64,000 nucleotides of DNA. It comes from Acidovorax sp. 1608163 (GTDB lineage: Bacteria > Pseudomonadota > Gammaproteobacteria > Burkholderiales > Burkholderiaceae_C). Numbering within the stretch: position 1 is the stretch's first letter; every line of letters begins with the position of its first letter. The DNA lies in NCBI RefSeq assembly GCF_003669015.1, contig NZ_CP033069.1:248001-312000 (forward strand), in the 5' to 3' direction. Both the position numbers and the translations under genes were made by a program. Of this stretch, positions 33,252 through 43,854 are shown in pieces. The notes beneath the pieces are model-generated. The model saw only the letters and a program-made list of their open reading frames with translations, ran no database searches and had not been told where the DNA came from.

Positions 33252-34160
33252 TTAGCCTTTGAACACGGTCGCCACAGTTTGGCGCACCAGGTCCAGCGCC
33301 GCCTTTTGCACCTGTGTGGACGGCCTTTGCAAGCTCGTGGCCAGCGACAGCGCAATGCGCAGGGGGGGCGTGCCAATGGCCTGCGCGGTGTAAGCGGACG
33401 GGCGCGGCGAGTTGAGCAACGCATTGCGCGAGAGCACGGCACTGCCCGCACCATCGGCCACCAGGTCCAGGATGGCCGACACCCCATCGATCTCCAGCGC
33501 GATCTCGGGGCGGCAGCCAATCTGCGCCATTTCGGATTCGACATGCATGCGGATGGCGTTGGGGCGCGATGGGATGACCAGCGGCAGCGCGGCCACCTCG
33601 CTCAAGGCCACGGGGCCGGGGGGCGGGTCTTCCGACAAACCCGGAGGGCGGGCGCGCACCAGCACCAGGTCCTCGTCCAGCAGGTGCTCCACGTCGATGT
33701 CGCGCGAGGGCTGCCCGTTGTAGAGCACCACGATGTCCAGGTGCCCGCTGTTGAGTCCTTCAAGGATGGCGCCCGACAAGCCTTCGCTGATGGACAGCCG
33801 CGCCTCGGGCAGCACCTGGCGAAACGCACGGGTCAGGGGCACCGTCATCACCCGGGCCACGCTGTTGGGCAGACCAATGGCCACGCGCCCGGCCAGCGCG
33901 CCGCGCACCCGGCCCAGCTCTTCGCGGGCCCGCTCGACCTGGTGCAGGATGCCCCGCCCGTGCTCCAGCAGCACCTTGCCCGCCTCGGTGGGCGTGGCGC
34001 CCCGGCCATTGCGTACCAGCAGGTTTTGCCGCAGCTCCACTTCCAGCAGGCGCACCTGCCGGCTTAGCGCAGGCTGGGCGATGTTGAGCACCACCGATGC
34101 CCGGGTGAAGCTGCCCAGCTCGGCCACCCGCACGAAGTACTCGATTTGCTTGAGGTCCAT
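33252..34160 (-). CDS. LysR family transcriptional regulator, probable pmd operon regulator
   Basis: 302 residues from the ATG complement at 34158-34160 (MDLKQIEYFVRVAELGSF). The HTH is at residues 1-60 (IAQPALSRQVRLLEVELRQNLL). The effector domain has GLSGAILEGLNSGHLDIVVLY. It faces the ModA-like gene and the pmd operon across 229 bp that contains a LysR-type inverted repeat. An activator responding to a pathway intermediate is the usual arrangement; the ligand is unknown. Confidence 0.9.
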   Translation of the reverse strand: MDLKQIEYFVRVAELGSFTRASVVLNIAQPALSRQVRLLEVELRQNLLVRNGRGATPTEAGKVLLEHGRGILHQVERAREELGRVRGALAGRVAIGLPNSVARVMTVPLTRAFRQVLPEARLSISEGLSGAILEGLNSGHLDIVVLYNGQPSRDIDVEHLLDEDLVLVRARPPGLSEDPPPGPVALSEVAALPLVIPSRPNAIRMHVESEMAQIGCRPEIALEIDGVSAILDLVADGAGSAVLSRNALLNSPRPSAYTAQAIGTPPLRIALSLATSLQRPSTQVQKAALDLVRQTVATVFKG

Positions 34161-34211
34161 CGCCTTTGCCTTGTCAAAAGGGGTCTGCAAACTAGCAGAA
34201 TTTTGCATATC

Positions 34212-34231
34212 TCTGCATCACCAATTGCAGA
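34212..34231. promoter_or_regulatory. LysR-box-like inverted repeat TCTGCA-N8-TGCAGA
   Basis: TCTGCATCACCAATTGCAGA, a perfect 6-bp inverted repeat with an 8-nt spacer, in the AT-richer centre of the LysR/ModA-like intergenic region. Its T-N11-A spacing and place fit a LysR recognition site. The flanks TTTTGCATATC and GATATATCTGG may hold the activation half-site. Confidence 0.65.
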
Positions 34232-34389
34232 ATGATATATCTGGTAGTGCCGCAGACTGCTGTCGCAGCGGGGCAGCCCTGTTCACAATGCGGGTGTTTT
34301 CACCTCCGGTAGAGGGGTGATGTGGCGCACCGCTGGGTGTGCGCCACGGTGGCCACGGGATGCCTTTCCCGGGCCTTCAAGGAGACAAT

Positions 34390-35077
34390 ATGACTATCGA
34401 CATCAAAGGCATTTCGTCCATGGCCACCCGCCAGGTGCTGGCAGAGCTGGTGGCCTTGTACGCGCAGCAGTCATCCGACCGCGTGGGCATCGAATCCGTG
34501 GGGGGCGTGGACGCTGCCAAGCGCGTGCAGGCGGGGGAGCCCTTTGACGTGGTGATCCTGGCGTCGGATGCCATCGACAAGCTCGTGGCGGCAGGCCATG
34601 TGAGCGCGGCCAGCAAGGTCGATCTGGTGCATTCCGGTGTGGCCGTGGCCGTGCAGGCCGGTGCGCCGGTGCCAGACATCGGCTCTGAAGACGCCGTGCG
34701 CGCAGCGGTGCTGGCCGCCCCCAGCATCAGCTATTCCACCGGCCCCAGCGGGGTGGCCCTGGCCCAGCTGTTTGAGCGCTGGGGCATTGCCCAAGAGATT
34801 GCGCCGCGCATTATGCAGGCCCCCCAGGCGTGCCTGTGGGCACCCTGGTGGCGCGCGGCGAGGTGGCACTGGGCTTTCAGCAACTGAGCGAGCTGCTGCA
34901 TGTGCCCGGCATTACCCTGGTGGGCCCGCTGCCCGCCGCCATCCAGATCACCACCACCTTCTGCGCAGGCGTGGGCGCTGCCTCTGCCCAACCTGCGGCG
35001 GCGCAGGCCCTGCTGGCTTTCATGGCGTCCCCCAGGCCGCCGATGCCAAGCGCCGCCAGGGCATGGACCCAGCCTGA
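34390..35077 (+). pseudogene. ModA-like substrate-binding-domain protein with two one-base frameshifts
   Basis: From ATG 34390 (GGAGA 5 nt before) the frame matches molybdate-type binding proteins ([59 protein letters not shown]). At C6 (34820-34825) one C is missing, and at C5 (35029-35033) a second is missing; with both restored the product is 229 residues ending QGMDPA. There is no signal peptide. The family usually binds oxyanions, but pathway-linked members may sense or bind an aromatic intermediate. No membrane or ATPase partner is near. Confidence 0.82.
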
Positions 35078-35131
35078 GCAAGCGGCCCGCACCATTTCAA
35101 AACAATCACAACCAACTCAGAGACATTTGCA

Positions 35132-36493
35132 ATGCAGGCACACGGCAAGGACACCGACGTCCAGACTTTTCTTGATGCGCACCCGTTTTCAGCCTACCAA
35201 TGGCTGATTTTTGGGCTGTGTTTTGTGGTCGTGCTGCTGGACGGCTTTGACACCGCTGCCATCGGCTACATCGCGCCCTCTCTGGTGGCCGAGTGGGGGG
35301 TGAGCAAGCCCGCCCTGGCGCCCGTGCTGAGCGCTGCGCTGTTTGGCCTGGCCGCTGGCGCTTTGGTGGCTGGCCCTTTGGCCGACAAGCTGGGCCGCAA
35401 GCGACTGCTGACCGGTTCCGTCTTCCTGTTTGGCGCAGCCTGCCTGGCTTCGGCGTTTGCACCGGGGTTGACCGAGTTGACCGTGCTGCGCTTTGTCACC
35501 GGCATTGGCCTGGGCGCGGCCATGCCCAACGCCGTGACGCTGATGAGCGAATACTGCCCATCGCCCCGCCGTGCCTTGCTGACCAACGCCATGTTTTGCG
35601 GCTTTCCGCTCGGTGCGGCCTTTGGTGGCTTCTTGGCCGCGTGGATGATTCCTCTATGGGGCTGGCGCAGCGTGCTGGAGCTGGGCGGTGTGGCACCCTT
35701 GGTGCTGGGCGTGCTGATGTTGCTGCTGTTGCCTGAATCGGCCCGTTACCTGGTGGCGCACGGTGCGTCCACCGAGCGCGTGCGGGCCATTCTGGTGCGC
35801 ATTTCTGCCTCTGCTGCGCAGGTGGGGCGCTTTGTGGCCGGTGAGGCGCAGGCCGCCCAAGGCGCCAGCGGCCTGGGCGTGGTGCTGTCCGCCCGTTACC
35901 GCTGGGGCTCGCTGCTGCTGTGGGTGACCTACTTCATGGGCTTGGTGATCTTCTATGCGCTCATCAACTGGATGCCCATCTTGTTCAAGGAAGGCGGCAT
36001 TGAGCCGCACACCGCCACCCTGGTGTCTGCGCTGTTCCCCCTGGGGGGCGTGGGCGCGGTGTTCTTTGGCTGGCTGATGGACCGCTTCAACGCCGACCGC
36101 ATCATTGCCCTGGGTTACCTGCTCACCGCACTGGTCATCTATGCCATTGGCCATGCCCTGGGCAATGTGGGGCTGCTGGTGGTGGTGGTGTTTGTGGCGG
36201 GCACGTTGATGAACACGGCCCAGTCTTCCATGCCTGCACTGGCTGCGGCCTTCTACCCCACCAGTGGCCGCGCCACCGGTGTGGCCTGGATGCTGGGCAT
36301 TGGCCGCTTTGGTGGCATTGCGGGCTCGTTCCTCGTGGCCCAGCTGTCGGCGGCCCACATGGGCTTTGGGCAGATTTTTGCGGTGGTGGCCATCCCCGGC
36401 CTGATCGCGGCTGCTGCGGTATGGGCCAAGCAAATGATCTACCCCACGCAAGCGGCCCCCTTGTCTGCCGTGGCGGGCTCGGCAGCCCACTGA
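35132..36493 (+). CDS. MFS transporter, aromatic acid:H+ symporter (AAHS) family
   Basis: 453 residues. The family marker [18 protein letters not shown] is in the first helix and [20 protein letters not shown] in the loop between helices 2 and 3; [15 protein letters not shown] is the matching loop in the second half. Twelve hydrophobic segments are present. PcaK-like members import protocatechuate or 4-hydroxybenzoate with protons. Its place at the head of the pathway genes supports protocatechuate uptake (PmdK-like). Start ATG 35132 follows the ModA-like stop by 54 bp. Confidence 0.92.
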   Translation: MQAHGKDTDVQTFLDAHPFSAYQWLIFGLCFVVVLLDGFDTAAIGYIAPSLVAEWGVSKPALAPVLSAALFGLAAGALVAGPLADKLGRKRLLTGSVFLFGAACLASAFAPGLTELTVLRFVTGIGLGAAMPNAVTLMSEYCPSPRRALLTNAMFCGFPLGAAFGGFLAAWMIPLWGWRSVLELGGVAPLVLGVLMLLLLPESARYLVAHGASTERVRAILVRISASAAQVGRFVAGEAQAAQGASGLGVVLSARYRWGSLLLWVTYFMGLVIFYALINWMPILFKEGGIEPHTATLVSALFPLGGVGAVFFGWLMDRFNADRIIALGYLLTALVIYAIGHALGNVGLLVVVVFVAGTLMNTAQSSMPALAAAFYPTSGRATGVAWMLGIGRFGGIAGSFLVAQLSAAHMGFGQIFAVVAIPGLIAAAAVWAKQMIYPTQAAPLSAVAGSAAH

Positions 36494-36545
36494 CGGCGCT
36501 GCGATCCCTGTTGTCACTGATTTTCGATTTCCTAGGAGCAAACCC

Positions 36546-37580
36546 ATGAGCCTCATCATCGACTGCCACGGCCACTACACCACGGCCCCCAAGGCGCTGG
36601 AGAACTGGCGCAATGCGCAGATCGCCGGTATCAAGGACCCCGCCGCCATGCCCAAAGTGGCAGACCTGAAGATCAGCGACGATGAGCTGCGCGAGTCCAT
36701 CGAGACCAACCAGCTCAAGCTGATGAAAGAACGCGGCAGCGACATCACGCTGTTCAGCCCGCGCGCCAGTTTCATGGCCCACCACATTGGCGACTTCAAC
36801 GTCTCCAGCACCTGGGCTGCCATCTGCAACGAGCTGTGCCATCGCGTCTCCATCCTGTTCCCCGACCACTTCGTGCCCGTGGCCATGCTGCCGCAGTCGC
36901 CCGGGGTGGACCCTGCCACCTGCATCCCCGAGCTGGAAAAGTGCGTGAAGGAATACGGTGCCGTCGGCATCAACCTCAACCCCGACCCCTCTGGCGGCCA
37001 CTGGACCAGCCCGCCACTGACCGACAAGCACTGGTACCCCATCTACGAAAAGATGGTGGAGTACGACCTGCCCGCCATGATCCACGTGAGCACCAGCTGC
37101 AACGCGTGCTTCCACACCACAGGCGCGCACTACCTGAACGCCGACACCACGGCCTTCATGCAGCTCATCCAGGGCGATCTGTTCAAGGACTTCCCCACGC
37201 TCAAGTTCCTGATCCCGCACGGCGGCGGAGCGGTGCCCTACCACTGGGGCCGTTTCCGTGGCCTGGCGCAAGAGATGAAAAAGCCGCTGCTGGATGAGCA
37301 CCTGATGAACAACGTGTTCTTTGACACCTGCGTGTACCACCAGCCCGGCATCGACCTGCTCAACACCGTGATCCCGGTGAAGAACGTGCTGTTCGCCAGC
37401 GAAATGATCGGCGCGGTGCGCGGCATCGACCCCACCACCGGCCACTACTACGACGACACCAAGCGCTACATCGAAGCCTCCAAGATCCTGAGCGCTGCTG
37501 ACAAGCACCAGATCTACGAAGGCAACGTGCGCCGCGTGTTCTCCCGCCTCAACTCCCGCCTGCAAGCCAAAGGACTGTGA
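36546..37580 (+). CDS. 4-Oxalomesaconate hydratase (LigJ type, amidohydrolase superfamily)
   Basis: 344 residues. AGGAG precedes ATG 36546 by 8 nt. Metal ligands His8 and His10 lie in DCHGHYTT, further His in MIHVSTSCN and [16 protein letters not shown], and an acidic residue in [10 protein letters not shown]. This is the LigJ/PmdE pattern. It hydrates 4-oxalomesaconate to 4-carboxy-4-hydroxy-2-oxoadipate, the third intermediate of the 4,5-cleavage path. The next gene begins within 3 bp of its stop. Confidence 0.93.
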   Translation: MSLIIDCHGHYTTAPKALENWRNAQIAGIKDPAAMPKVADLKISDDELRESIETNQLKLMKERGSDITLFSPRASFMAHHIGDFNVSSTWAAICNELCHRVSILFPDHFVPVAMLPQSPGVDPATCIPELEKCVKEYGAVGINLNPDPSGGHWTSPPLTDKHWYPIYEKMVEYDLPAMIHVSTSCNACFHTTGAHYLNADTTAFMQLIQGDLFKDFPTLKFLIPHGGGAVPYHWGRFRGLAQEMKKPLLDEHLMNNVFFDTCVYHQPGIDLLNTVIPVKNVLFASEMIGAVRGIDPTTGHYYDDTKRYIEASKILSAADKHQIYEGNVRRVFSRLNSRLQAKGL

Positions 37581-37582
37581 CC

Positions 37583-38266
37583 ATGTACGAACTCGGCGTT
37601 GTTTACCGCAACATCACCCGCGCGGACCGCACAGCGGCCGATGGCCTGGCCGCCCTGGGCTCAGCCACCGTGCACGAAGCCATGGGCCGCGTGGGCCTGC
37701 TCAAGCCCTACATGCGCCCCATCCAGACGGGTGTGCAGGTCAGCGGCACGGCCGTCACGGCGCTGCTGCACCCCGGCGACAACTGGATGATGCATGTGGC
37801 CGCAGAGCAGATCCAGCCCGGCGACATCGTGGTGGCTGCCATCACCGCCGAATGCACTGATGGCTACTTTGGCGACCTGCTGGCCACATCGTTCCAGGCG
37901 CGTGGCGCACGCGCACTCATCATCGACGCGGGGGTGCGCGATGTGCGCACGCTCAACGAGATGAACTTCCCGGTGTGGAGCAAGTGCATCTCGTCCAAAG
38001 GTTGCATCAAGGAAACCATCGGCTCCGTGAACATTCCTGTGGTGTGCGCTGGCATGCTCGTCACGCCCGGCGATGTGATCGTGGCCGATGACGATGGCGT
38101 GGTCTGCGTGCCCGCCGCCCGCGCGGTGCAAACGCTGGAAGCCGCGCAAAAGCGCGAGAGCTTTGAAGGTGAAAAGCGCGCCAAACTGGCCAGCGGCGTG
38201 CTGGGCCTGGACATGTACAAGATGCGCGAGCCGCTCGAAAAGAAGGGCCTGCGCTACATCGACTGA
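37583..38266 (+). CDS. 4-Carboxy-4-hydroxy-2-oxoadipate aldolase (LigK type)
   Basis: 227 residues from ATG 37583, with AAGGA 9-13 nt upstream; a GTG at 37577 overlaps the hydratase stop. The RraA/HMG-aldolase fold shows in [48 protein letters not shown], and [14 protein letters not shown], with the Asp/Arg metal and phosphate residues. It splits the C6 acid into pyruvate and oxaloacetate, the last step of the pathway. Confidence 0.93.
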   Translation: MYELGVVYRNITRADRTAADGLAALGSATVHEAMGRVGLLKPYMRPIQTGVQVSGTAVTALLHPGDNWMMHVAAEQIQPGDIVVAAITAECTDGYFGDLLATSFQARGARALIIDAGVRDVRTLNEMNFPVWSKCISSKGCIKETIGSVNIPVVCAGMLVTPGDVIVADDDGVVCVPAARAVQTLEAAQKRESFEGEKRAKLASGVLGLDMYKMREPLEKKGLRYID

Positions 38267-38321
38267 CCCGGTTCAAGACAGCAAAAACAATACCGACGAT
38301 TCCACGACCAGGAGACAAGCT

Positions 38322-39356
38322 GTGAACATGTACCCCCAAGCCGACCACCCCTTAGCCACCCGCCGCAGCGCCCTTGTGGGCGGCTTGGCGCTGGCCGCGG
38401 CTCTGGCCTGCGCCACCACGGCGCATGCCCAAGGCGCTGCGGCAGATGCTGCCTGGCCTACCAAGCCCGTGCGGCTTATTTCGCCTTATCCGGTCGGGGG
38501 TGGGCCCGACGGCGTGGCGCGCCTGCTGGCCGACAAGCTCTCGCGCAAGTGGGGCAAGCCGGTGGTGGTGGAAAACCGGCCGGGCGGCAATGGCTTCATC
38601 GCCATCGATGCGTTCAAGCGCGGGGCCAAGGACGGGCATGACCTGATCCAGCTCGACAGCGTGCACCTGGCCGCCTACCCGTACATGTTCAAGAAGCTGC
38701 CCTACGACGCGGGCAAAGACTTTGACGTGTTGGCCACCATGTTCAAGAGCTACATGTTCTTTGTGGTGCCCACCAACAGCAAGTACAAGACCGTGGCTGA
38801 CATCGTGGCCGATGCCAAGGCCAACCCCGGCAAGCTCGACTATGGCTCGTGGTCCATTGGCAACCCCGTGCACCTGGGCATTGAGGAGCTGCAGCAGCGC
38901 ACCGGAACCAAGATGGAGCATGTGCTCTTCAAGGAAACCACCCAGCTGTATGTGGCAGTGGCCAATGGCGAGCTGCCTTTCACCCTGGGCACGGCGGGCA
39001 CAGCTGGCCCGCTGTACCGCGCGGGCAAGGTGCGCTTTGTGGCGGTGGCAGCGCCCTACCGTTTGTCGGCTTACCCCAATGTGCCCACCGTGGCCGAGGC
39101 CGGTGGCCCCGCAGCACCCTATGAGGTCAGTGGCTGGAACGCGATAGCCGGCCCCAAGGGGGTGCCCCCAGCCGTGGCCGAGAAGGTGCGTGCAGACATT
39201 GCCGAGGCGCTTTCCACCCCCGATGTCAAAGAGAAGTTCGACTCGTTTGGCTACGAACCCTTGACCCTGGACCGGGCCAAGCTGCAGGCCTACATCCAGA
39301 GCGAATCCGCGCGCCATGAAACCATCATCCAGCGCGCCAAGATCGAGATGGACTGA
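38322..39356 (+). CDS. Bug/TctC-type solute-binding protein
   Basis: 344 residues from GTG 38322, seven bases after AGGAG; ATG 38328 is a later option with poor spacing. A Tat-like or Sec signal (RRSALVGGLALAAALACATT, cut after AHA) precedes the mature Bug domain: PVRLISPYPVGGGPDGVARL, VVVENRPGGNGFIAIDAF, and SWSIGNPVHLGIEEL. Bug proteins bind organic acids in the periplasm. It sits between the aldolase and a second Bug gene inside the pathway operon, without TctA/TctB partners. Confidence 0.9.
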   Translation: MNMYPQADHPLATRRSALVGGLALAAALACATTAHAQGAAADAAWPTKPVRLISPYPVGGGPDGVARLLADKLSRKWGKPVVVENRPGGNGFIAIDAFKRGAKDGHDLIQLDSVHLAAYPYMFKKLPYDAGKDFDVLATMFKSYMFFVVPTNSKYKTVADIVADAKANPGKLDYGSWSIGNPVHLGIEELQQRTGTKMEHVLFKETTQLYVAVANGELPFTLGTAGTAGPLYRAGKVRFVAVAAPYRLSAYPNVPTVAEAGGPAAPYEVSGWNAIAGPKGVPPAVAEKVRADIAEALSTPDVKEKFDSFGYEPLTLDRAKLQAYIQSESARHETIIQRAKIEMD

Positions 39357-39399
39357 TGTGGTGCCTGCACAAAAATTTGAAGCCATGGGAGACAACCCG

Positions 39400-40395
39400 A
39401 TGACCGTGTGGAACACCGAAGGCACCCGCCGTGGCGTGGTGCAGGCTGCAGCCCTGTGTGCTGCGCTGCTGCTGCCCAACTGGGGCTTTGCGCAGGCTGC
39501 TTACCCCACCAAGCCCGTGAAAGTGGTCGTGGGCTATGCCGCCGGGGGGGCGGTGGATGCGGTGGCCCGCACCATCGGGCAGGCGCTTTCTGCCAGCCTG
39601 GGCCAGCCTTTCATTGTGGAAAACAAGCCCGGTGCGGGCACAAACATCGCCGTCAAATCCGTGATTGCGGCAGAGGCCGATGGGCACACCTTGTTGATGG
39701 CCGCCAATGCGTTGGCTGCGAACATGGCCCTGTACCAGCCTGCACCGTTTGATGCCGAGCGCGACCTGGTCCCCGTGTCCCTGGTCGGGCGTGTGCCGGT
39801 GGTGCTGGCCGCCAATGCCCAGGCGCCCTATGCCAACGTGGCGGCCTTGCTCCGTGCCGCAAAAGACAAGCCCGGCAGCATCTCCTTCGCCTCCCCGGGC
39901 AATGGCTCCACGCCCCACATGGCGTTGGAGCTGTTTGAGCGCACCGCAGGCATCCAGTTGCAGCACGTGCCTTACCGTGGCGGCTCGCCGGCCATCACCG
40001 ACGTGATTGGCGGGCAGGTCCCGCTGATTGCGGTGAACGCCCTGGAGGTGCAGCCGCATGTCAAAAGCGGCAAGCTGCGGGTGCTGGCGGTGCTCAGCCC
40101 CAACCGGTCTGCGATCTTCCCGGACGCGCCCACCATGGCGGAGTCGGGCTTTCCCGGCTTTGAGGCCTCGGTGTGGTACGGCCTGGTGGCCCCGGCCGCC
40201 ACGCCCAAGGCCGTGGTGACCAAGCTGCACGCCGAGGTGCAAAAAGCCCTGCAGACCAAGGAAGTGCGCGAGCGCATGACCCAGGTGGGGGGCGAAGTGA
40301 TCCCAGGCAGCAGCGAGATGTTTGCGGCGCTGATCAAGGCGGAGCGCCAGCGCTATGAAAAGCTGGTGCGTGAAGCCAACATCCAACCCGATTGA
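39400..40395 (+). CDS. Bug/TctC-type solute-binding protein
   Basis: 331 residues from ATG 39400 (GGGAG 9 nt upstream; ATG 39385 is an upstream option). Signal peptide ends near GFAQA. The mature part has VKVVVGYAAGGAVDAVARTI, FIVENKPGAGTNIAVKSVI, and SFASPGNGSTPHMALELFER. It shares the fold but only moderate similarity with the gene before it, so this is not a fresh tandem duplication. Likely ligand is a pathway acid, by context only. Confidence 0.9.
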   Translation: MTVWNTEGTRRGVVQAAALCAALLLPNWGFAQAAYPTKPVKVVVGYAAGGAVDAVARTIGQALSASLGQPFIVENKPGAGTNIAVKSVIAAEADGHTLLMAANALAANMALYQPAPFDAERDLVPVSLVGRVPVVLAANAQAPYANVAALLRAAKDKPGSISFASPGNGSTPHMALELFERTAGIQLQHVPYRGGSPAITDVIGGQVPLIAVNALEVQPHVKSGKLRVLAVLSPNRSAIFPDAPTMAESGFPGFEASVWYGLVAPAATPKAVVTKLHAEVQKALQTKEVRERMTQVGGEVIPGSSEMFAALIKAERQRYEKLVREANIQPD

Positions 40396-40503
40396 CCAAG
40401 GCCCGTGCCACCTGAACCTGAATGGAATGGCAGAGCCCAGCGGCAGCACGTTCGTGCGGTGCGCAGCCGTGGTGCCCGGTCCGATTTTTAACAAACCTAG
40501 CAA

Positions 40504-41442
40504 GTGAGCAAATCCATGCAATTTGAAAAAACCCCAGGCTGGCTCGACTGGTACGCCGGTCCGGCCAAGCCGCAGTTCAAGGTGCCTGCCGGTGCGGTGG
40601 ACGCCCACTGCCATGTGTTCGGCCCCGGCGCGGAGTTTCCCTACGCCCCCGAGCGCAAGTACACCCCCTGCGACGCCAGCAAGCACCAGCTGTACGCCCT
40701 GCGCGACCACCTGGGCTTTGCGCGCAACGTGGTGGTGCAGGCCACCTGCCACGGTGCGGACAACCGCGCCATGGTCGATGCGCTGGTCCACTCGGGCGGC
40801 AAGGCACGTGGCGTGGCCACGGTCAAGCGCTCGGTCACCGACGATGAATTGCAAGCCATGCACGACGCCGGTGTGCGCGGTGTGCGCTTCAACTTCGTCA
40901 AGCGCCTGGTGGACTTCACGCCCAAGGACGAGTTGATGGAAATTGCCGCGCGCATCCACAAGCTCGGCTGGCACGTGGTGATCTACTTTGAGGCGGTCGA
41001 CCTGCCCGAGCTGTGGGACTTTTTCACCGCACTGCCCACCACCGTGGTGGTGGACCACATGGGCCGCCCTGATGTGAACAAGCCCGTGGACGGACCAGAG
41101 TTTGAGCTGTTCCTCAAGTTCATGCGCCAGCACCCCAATGTGTGGAGCAAGGTGAGCTGCCCCGAGCGCCTCTCCGTGACCGGCCCCAAGGCGCTGAACG
41201 GCGAGCAGAACGCCTACACCGATGTGATCCCGTTCGCCCGCCGCGTGGTGGAGGAGTTCCCCGATCGCGTGCTGTGGGGCACCGACTGGCCGCACCCCAA
41301 CCTCAAGGACCACATGCCCGACGATGGTCTGCTGGTGGACTTCATCCCGCACATCGCGCCCACGGCCGAGCAGCAGCAAAAGCTGCTGGTGGACAACCCC
41401 ATGCGCCTGTACTGGCCTGAAGAAGTCACTGTGAAAGACTGA
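40504..41442 (+). CDS. 2-Pyrone-4,6-dicarboxylate hydrolase (LigI type)
   Basis: 312 residues from GTG 40504; ATG 40516 is an alternative with a weak AAGTGAG before it. Amidohydrolase motifs: DAHCHVFGPG (His-x-His metal-site equivalent), QATCHGADNRAMVDAL, VRGVRFNFVKR, VVDHMGRPD, and WGTDWPHPN near the C-terminus. It opens 2-pyrone-4,6-dicarboxylate to 4-oxalomesaconate. The next gene, the dioxygenase alpha subunit, starts 4 bp after its stop. Confidence 0.93.
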   Translation: MSKSMQFEKTPGWLDWYAGPAKPQFKVPAGAVDAHCHVFGPGAEFPYAPERKYTPCDASKHQLYALRDHLGFARNVVVQATCHGADNRAMVDALVHSGGKARGVATVKRSVTDDELQAMHDAGVRGVRFNFVKRLVDFTPKDELMEIAARIHKLGWHVVIYFEAVDLPELWDFFTALPTTVVVDHMGRPDVNKPVDGPEFELFLKFMRQHPNVWSKVSCPERLSVTGPKALNGEQNAYTDVIPFARRVVEEFPDRVLWGTDWPHPNLKDHMPDDGLLVDFIPHIAPTAEQQQKLLVDNPMRLYWPEEVTVKD

Positions 41443-41446
41443 CACC

Positions 41447-42780
<1,334 letters not shown>

Positions 42781-42781
42781 C

Positions 42782-43744
42782 ATGACCACCAAAACCATCA
42801 AAGTCGCCCTGGCGGGCGCTGGCGCCTTCGGTATCAAGCATCTGGACGGCATCCAAAACATCGACGGCGTGGAAGTCGTCTCGCTGATCAGTCGCGATCT
42901 GGAAAAGACCCGTGAGGTGGCCGCCAAGTACGGCATTGGCCACGTCACCACCGACCTGGCTGACAGCCTGGCGCTGCCCGAGGTGGACGCCGTCATCCTG
43001 TGCACCCCCACGCAAATGCACGCCGAGCAGACCATCGCCTGCCTGAAGGCGGGCAAGCATGTGCAGGTCGAGATTCCGCTGGCCGATAGCTTGAAGGGCG
43101 CCGAAGAAGTCGTGGCCCTGCAAAAGCAGACGGGCCTGGTGGCGATGTGCGGCCACACCCGTCGCTTCAACCCCAGCCACCAGTTTGTGCACCACAAGAT
43201 TCAGAAGGGCGAGTTCAACATCCAGCAGATGGATGTGCAGACCTACTTCTTCCGCCGTACCAACACCAACGCGCTGGGCCAGGCCCGCAGCTGGACGGAC
43301 CACCTGCTGTGGCACCACGCTGCCCACACCGTGGACCTGTTCGCCTACCAGGCCAACAGCCCCATCGTGCAGGCCAACGCCATGCAGGGCCCCATCCACC
43401 CCACGCTGGGCATTGCCATGGACATGAGCATCCAGCTCAAGGCCGCCAATGGCGCCATCTGCACGCTCTCCTTGAGCTTCAACAACGATGGCCCGCTGGG
43501 CACGTACTTCCGCTACATCGGTGACACGGCCACATACCTGGCGCGCTACGACGACCTGTACAACGGCAAGGACGAGAAGATCGACGTGAGCCAGGTGGAT
43601 GTGTCGATGAACGGCATCGAGCTGCAAGACCGCGAGTTCTTCGCCGCCATCAAGGAAGGCCGCGAGCCCAACGCCAGCGTGGGCCGGGTGTTTGCCTGCT
43701 ACCAGGTCTTGCACCAGCTGGAGCAGCAGCTCAACGCCGCTTGA
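42782..43744 (+). CDS. 4-Carboxy-2-hydroxymuconate-6-semialdehyde dehydrogenase (LigC type)
   Basis: 320 residues. An NAD(P)-binding Rossmann fold at the start (VALAGAGAFGIKHLDGI) and a GFO/IDH/MocA-like C-terminal domain, with VEIPLADSLKGAEEVVAL and MCGHTRRFNPSHQFVHHKI. It oxidises the cyclic hemiacetal of the ring-cleavage product to 2-pyrone-4,6-dicarboxylate. It ends the operon; repeat copy e, a strong hairpin, follows 10 bp later. Confidence 0.94.
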   Translation: MTTKTIKVALAGAGAFGIKHLDGIQNIDGVEVVSLISRDLEKTREVAAKYGIGHVTTDLADSLALPEVDAVILCTPTQMHAEQTIACLKAGKHVQVEIPLADSLKGAEEVVALQKQTGLVAMCGHTRRFNPSHQFVHHKIQKGEFNIQQMDVQTYFFRRTNTNALGQARSWTDHLLWHHAAHTVDLFAYQANSPIVQANAMQGPIHPTLGIAMDMSIQLKAANGAICTLSLSFNNDGPLGTYFRYIGDTATYLARYDDLYNGKDEKIDVSQVDVSMNGIELQDREFFAAIKEGREPNASVGRVFACYQVLHQLEQQLNAA

Positions 43745-43753
43745 TTTCAAGTT

Positions 43754-43809
43754 AGATAGGCTGCTAGCGCTTATTGAATAAGCGCTAGAAGCTATATATT
43801 TGATAGCAA
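43754..43809. repeat. Dispersed palindromic repeat, copy e; possible bidirectional terminator
   Basis: The centre CTAGCGCTTATT-G-AATAAGCGCTAG is a perfect 12-bp inverted repeat with a one-base loop and is bordered by AT-rich blocks (GCTATATATTTGATAG). It stands between the convergent pmd operon and the flavin hydroxylase gene. Its shape and place suit a two-way terminator. Confidence 0.8.
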
Positions 43810-43854
43810 ATGCAGGTGGGCTGCATGCCGCCAGCTCCGCTGCCAGGGTTTCTT

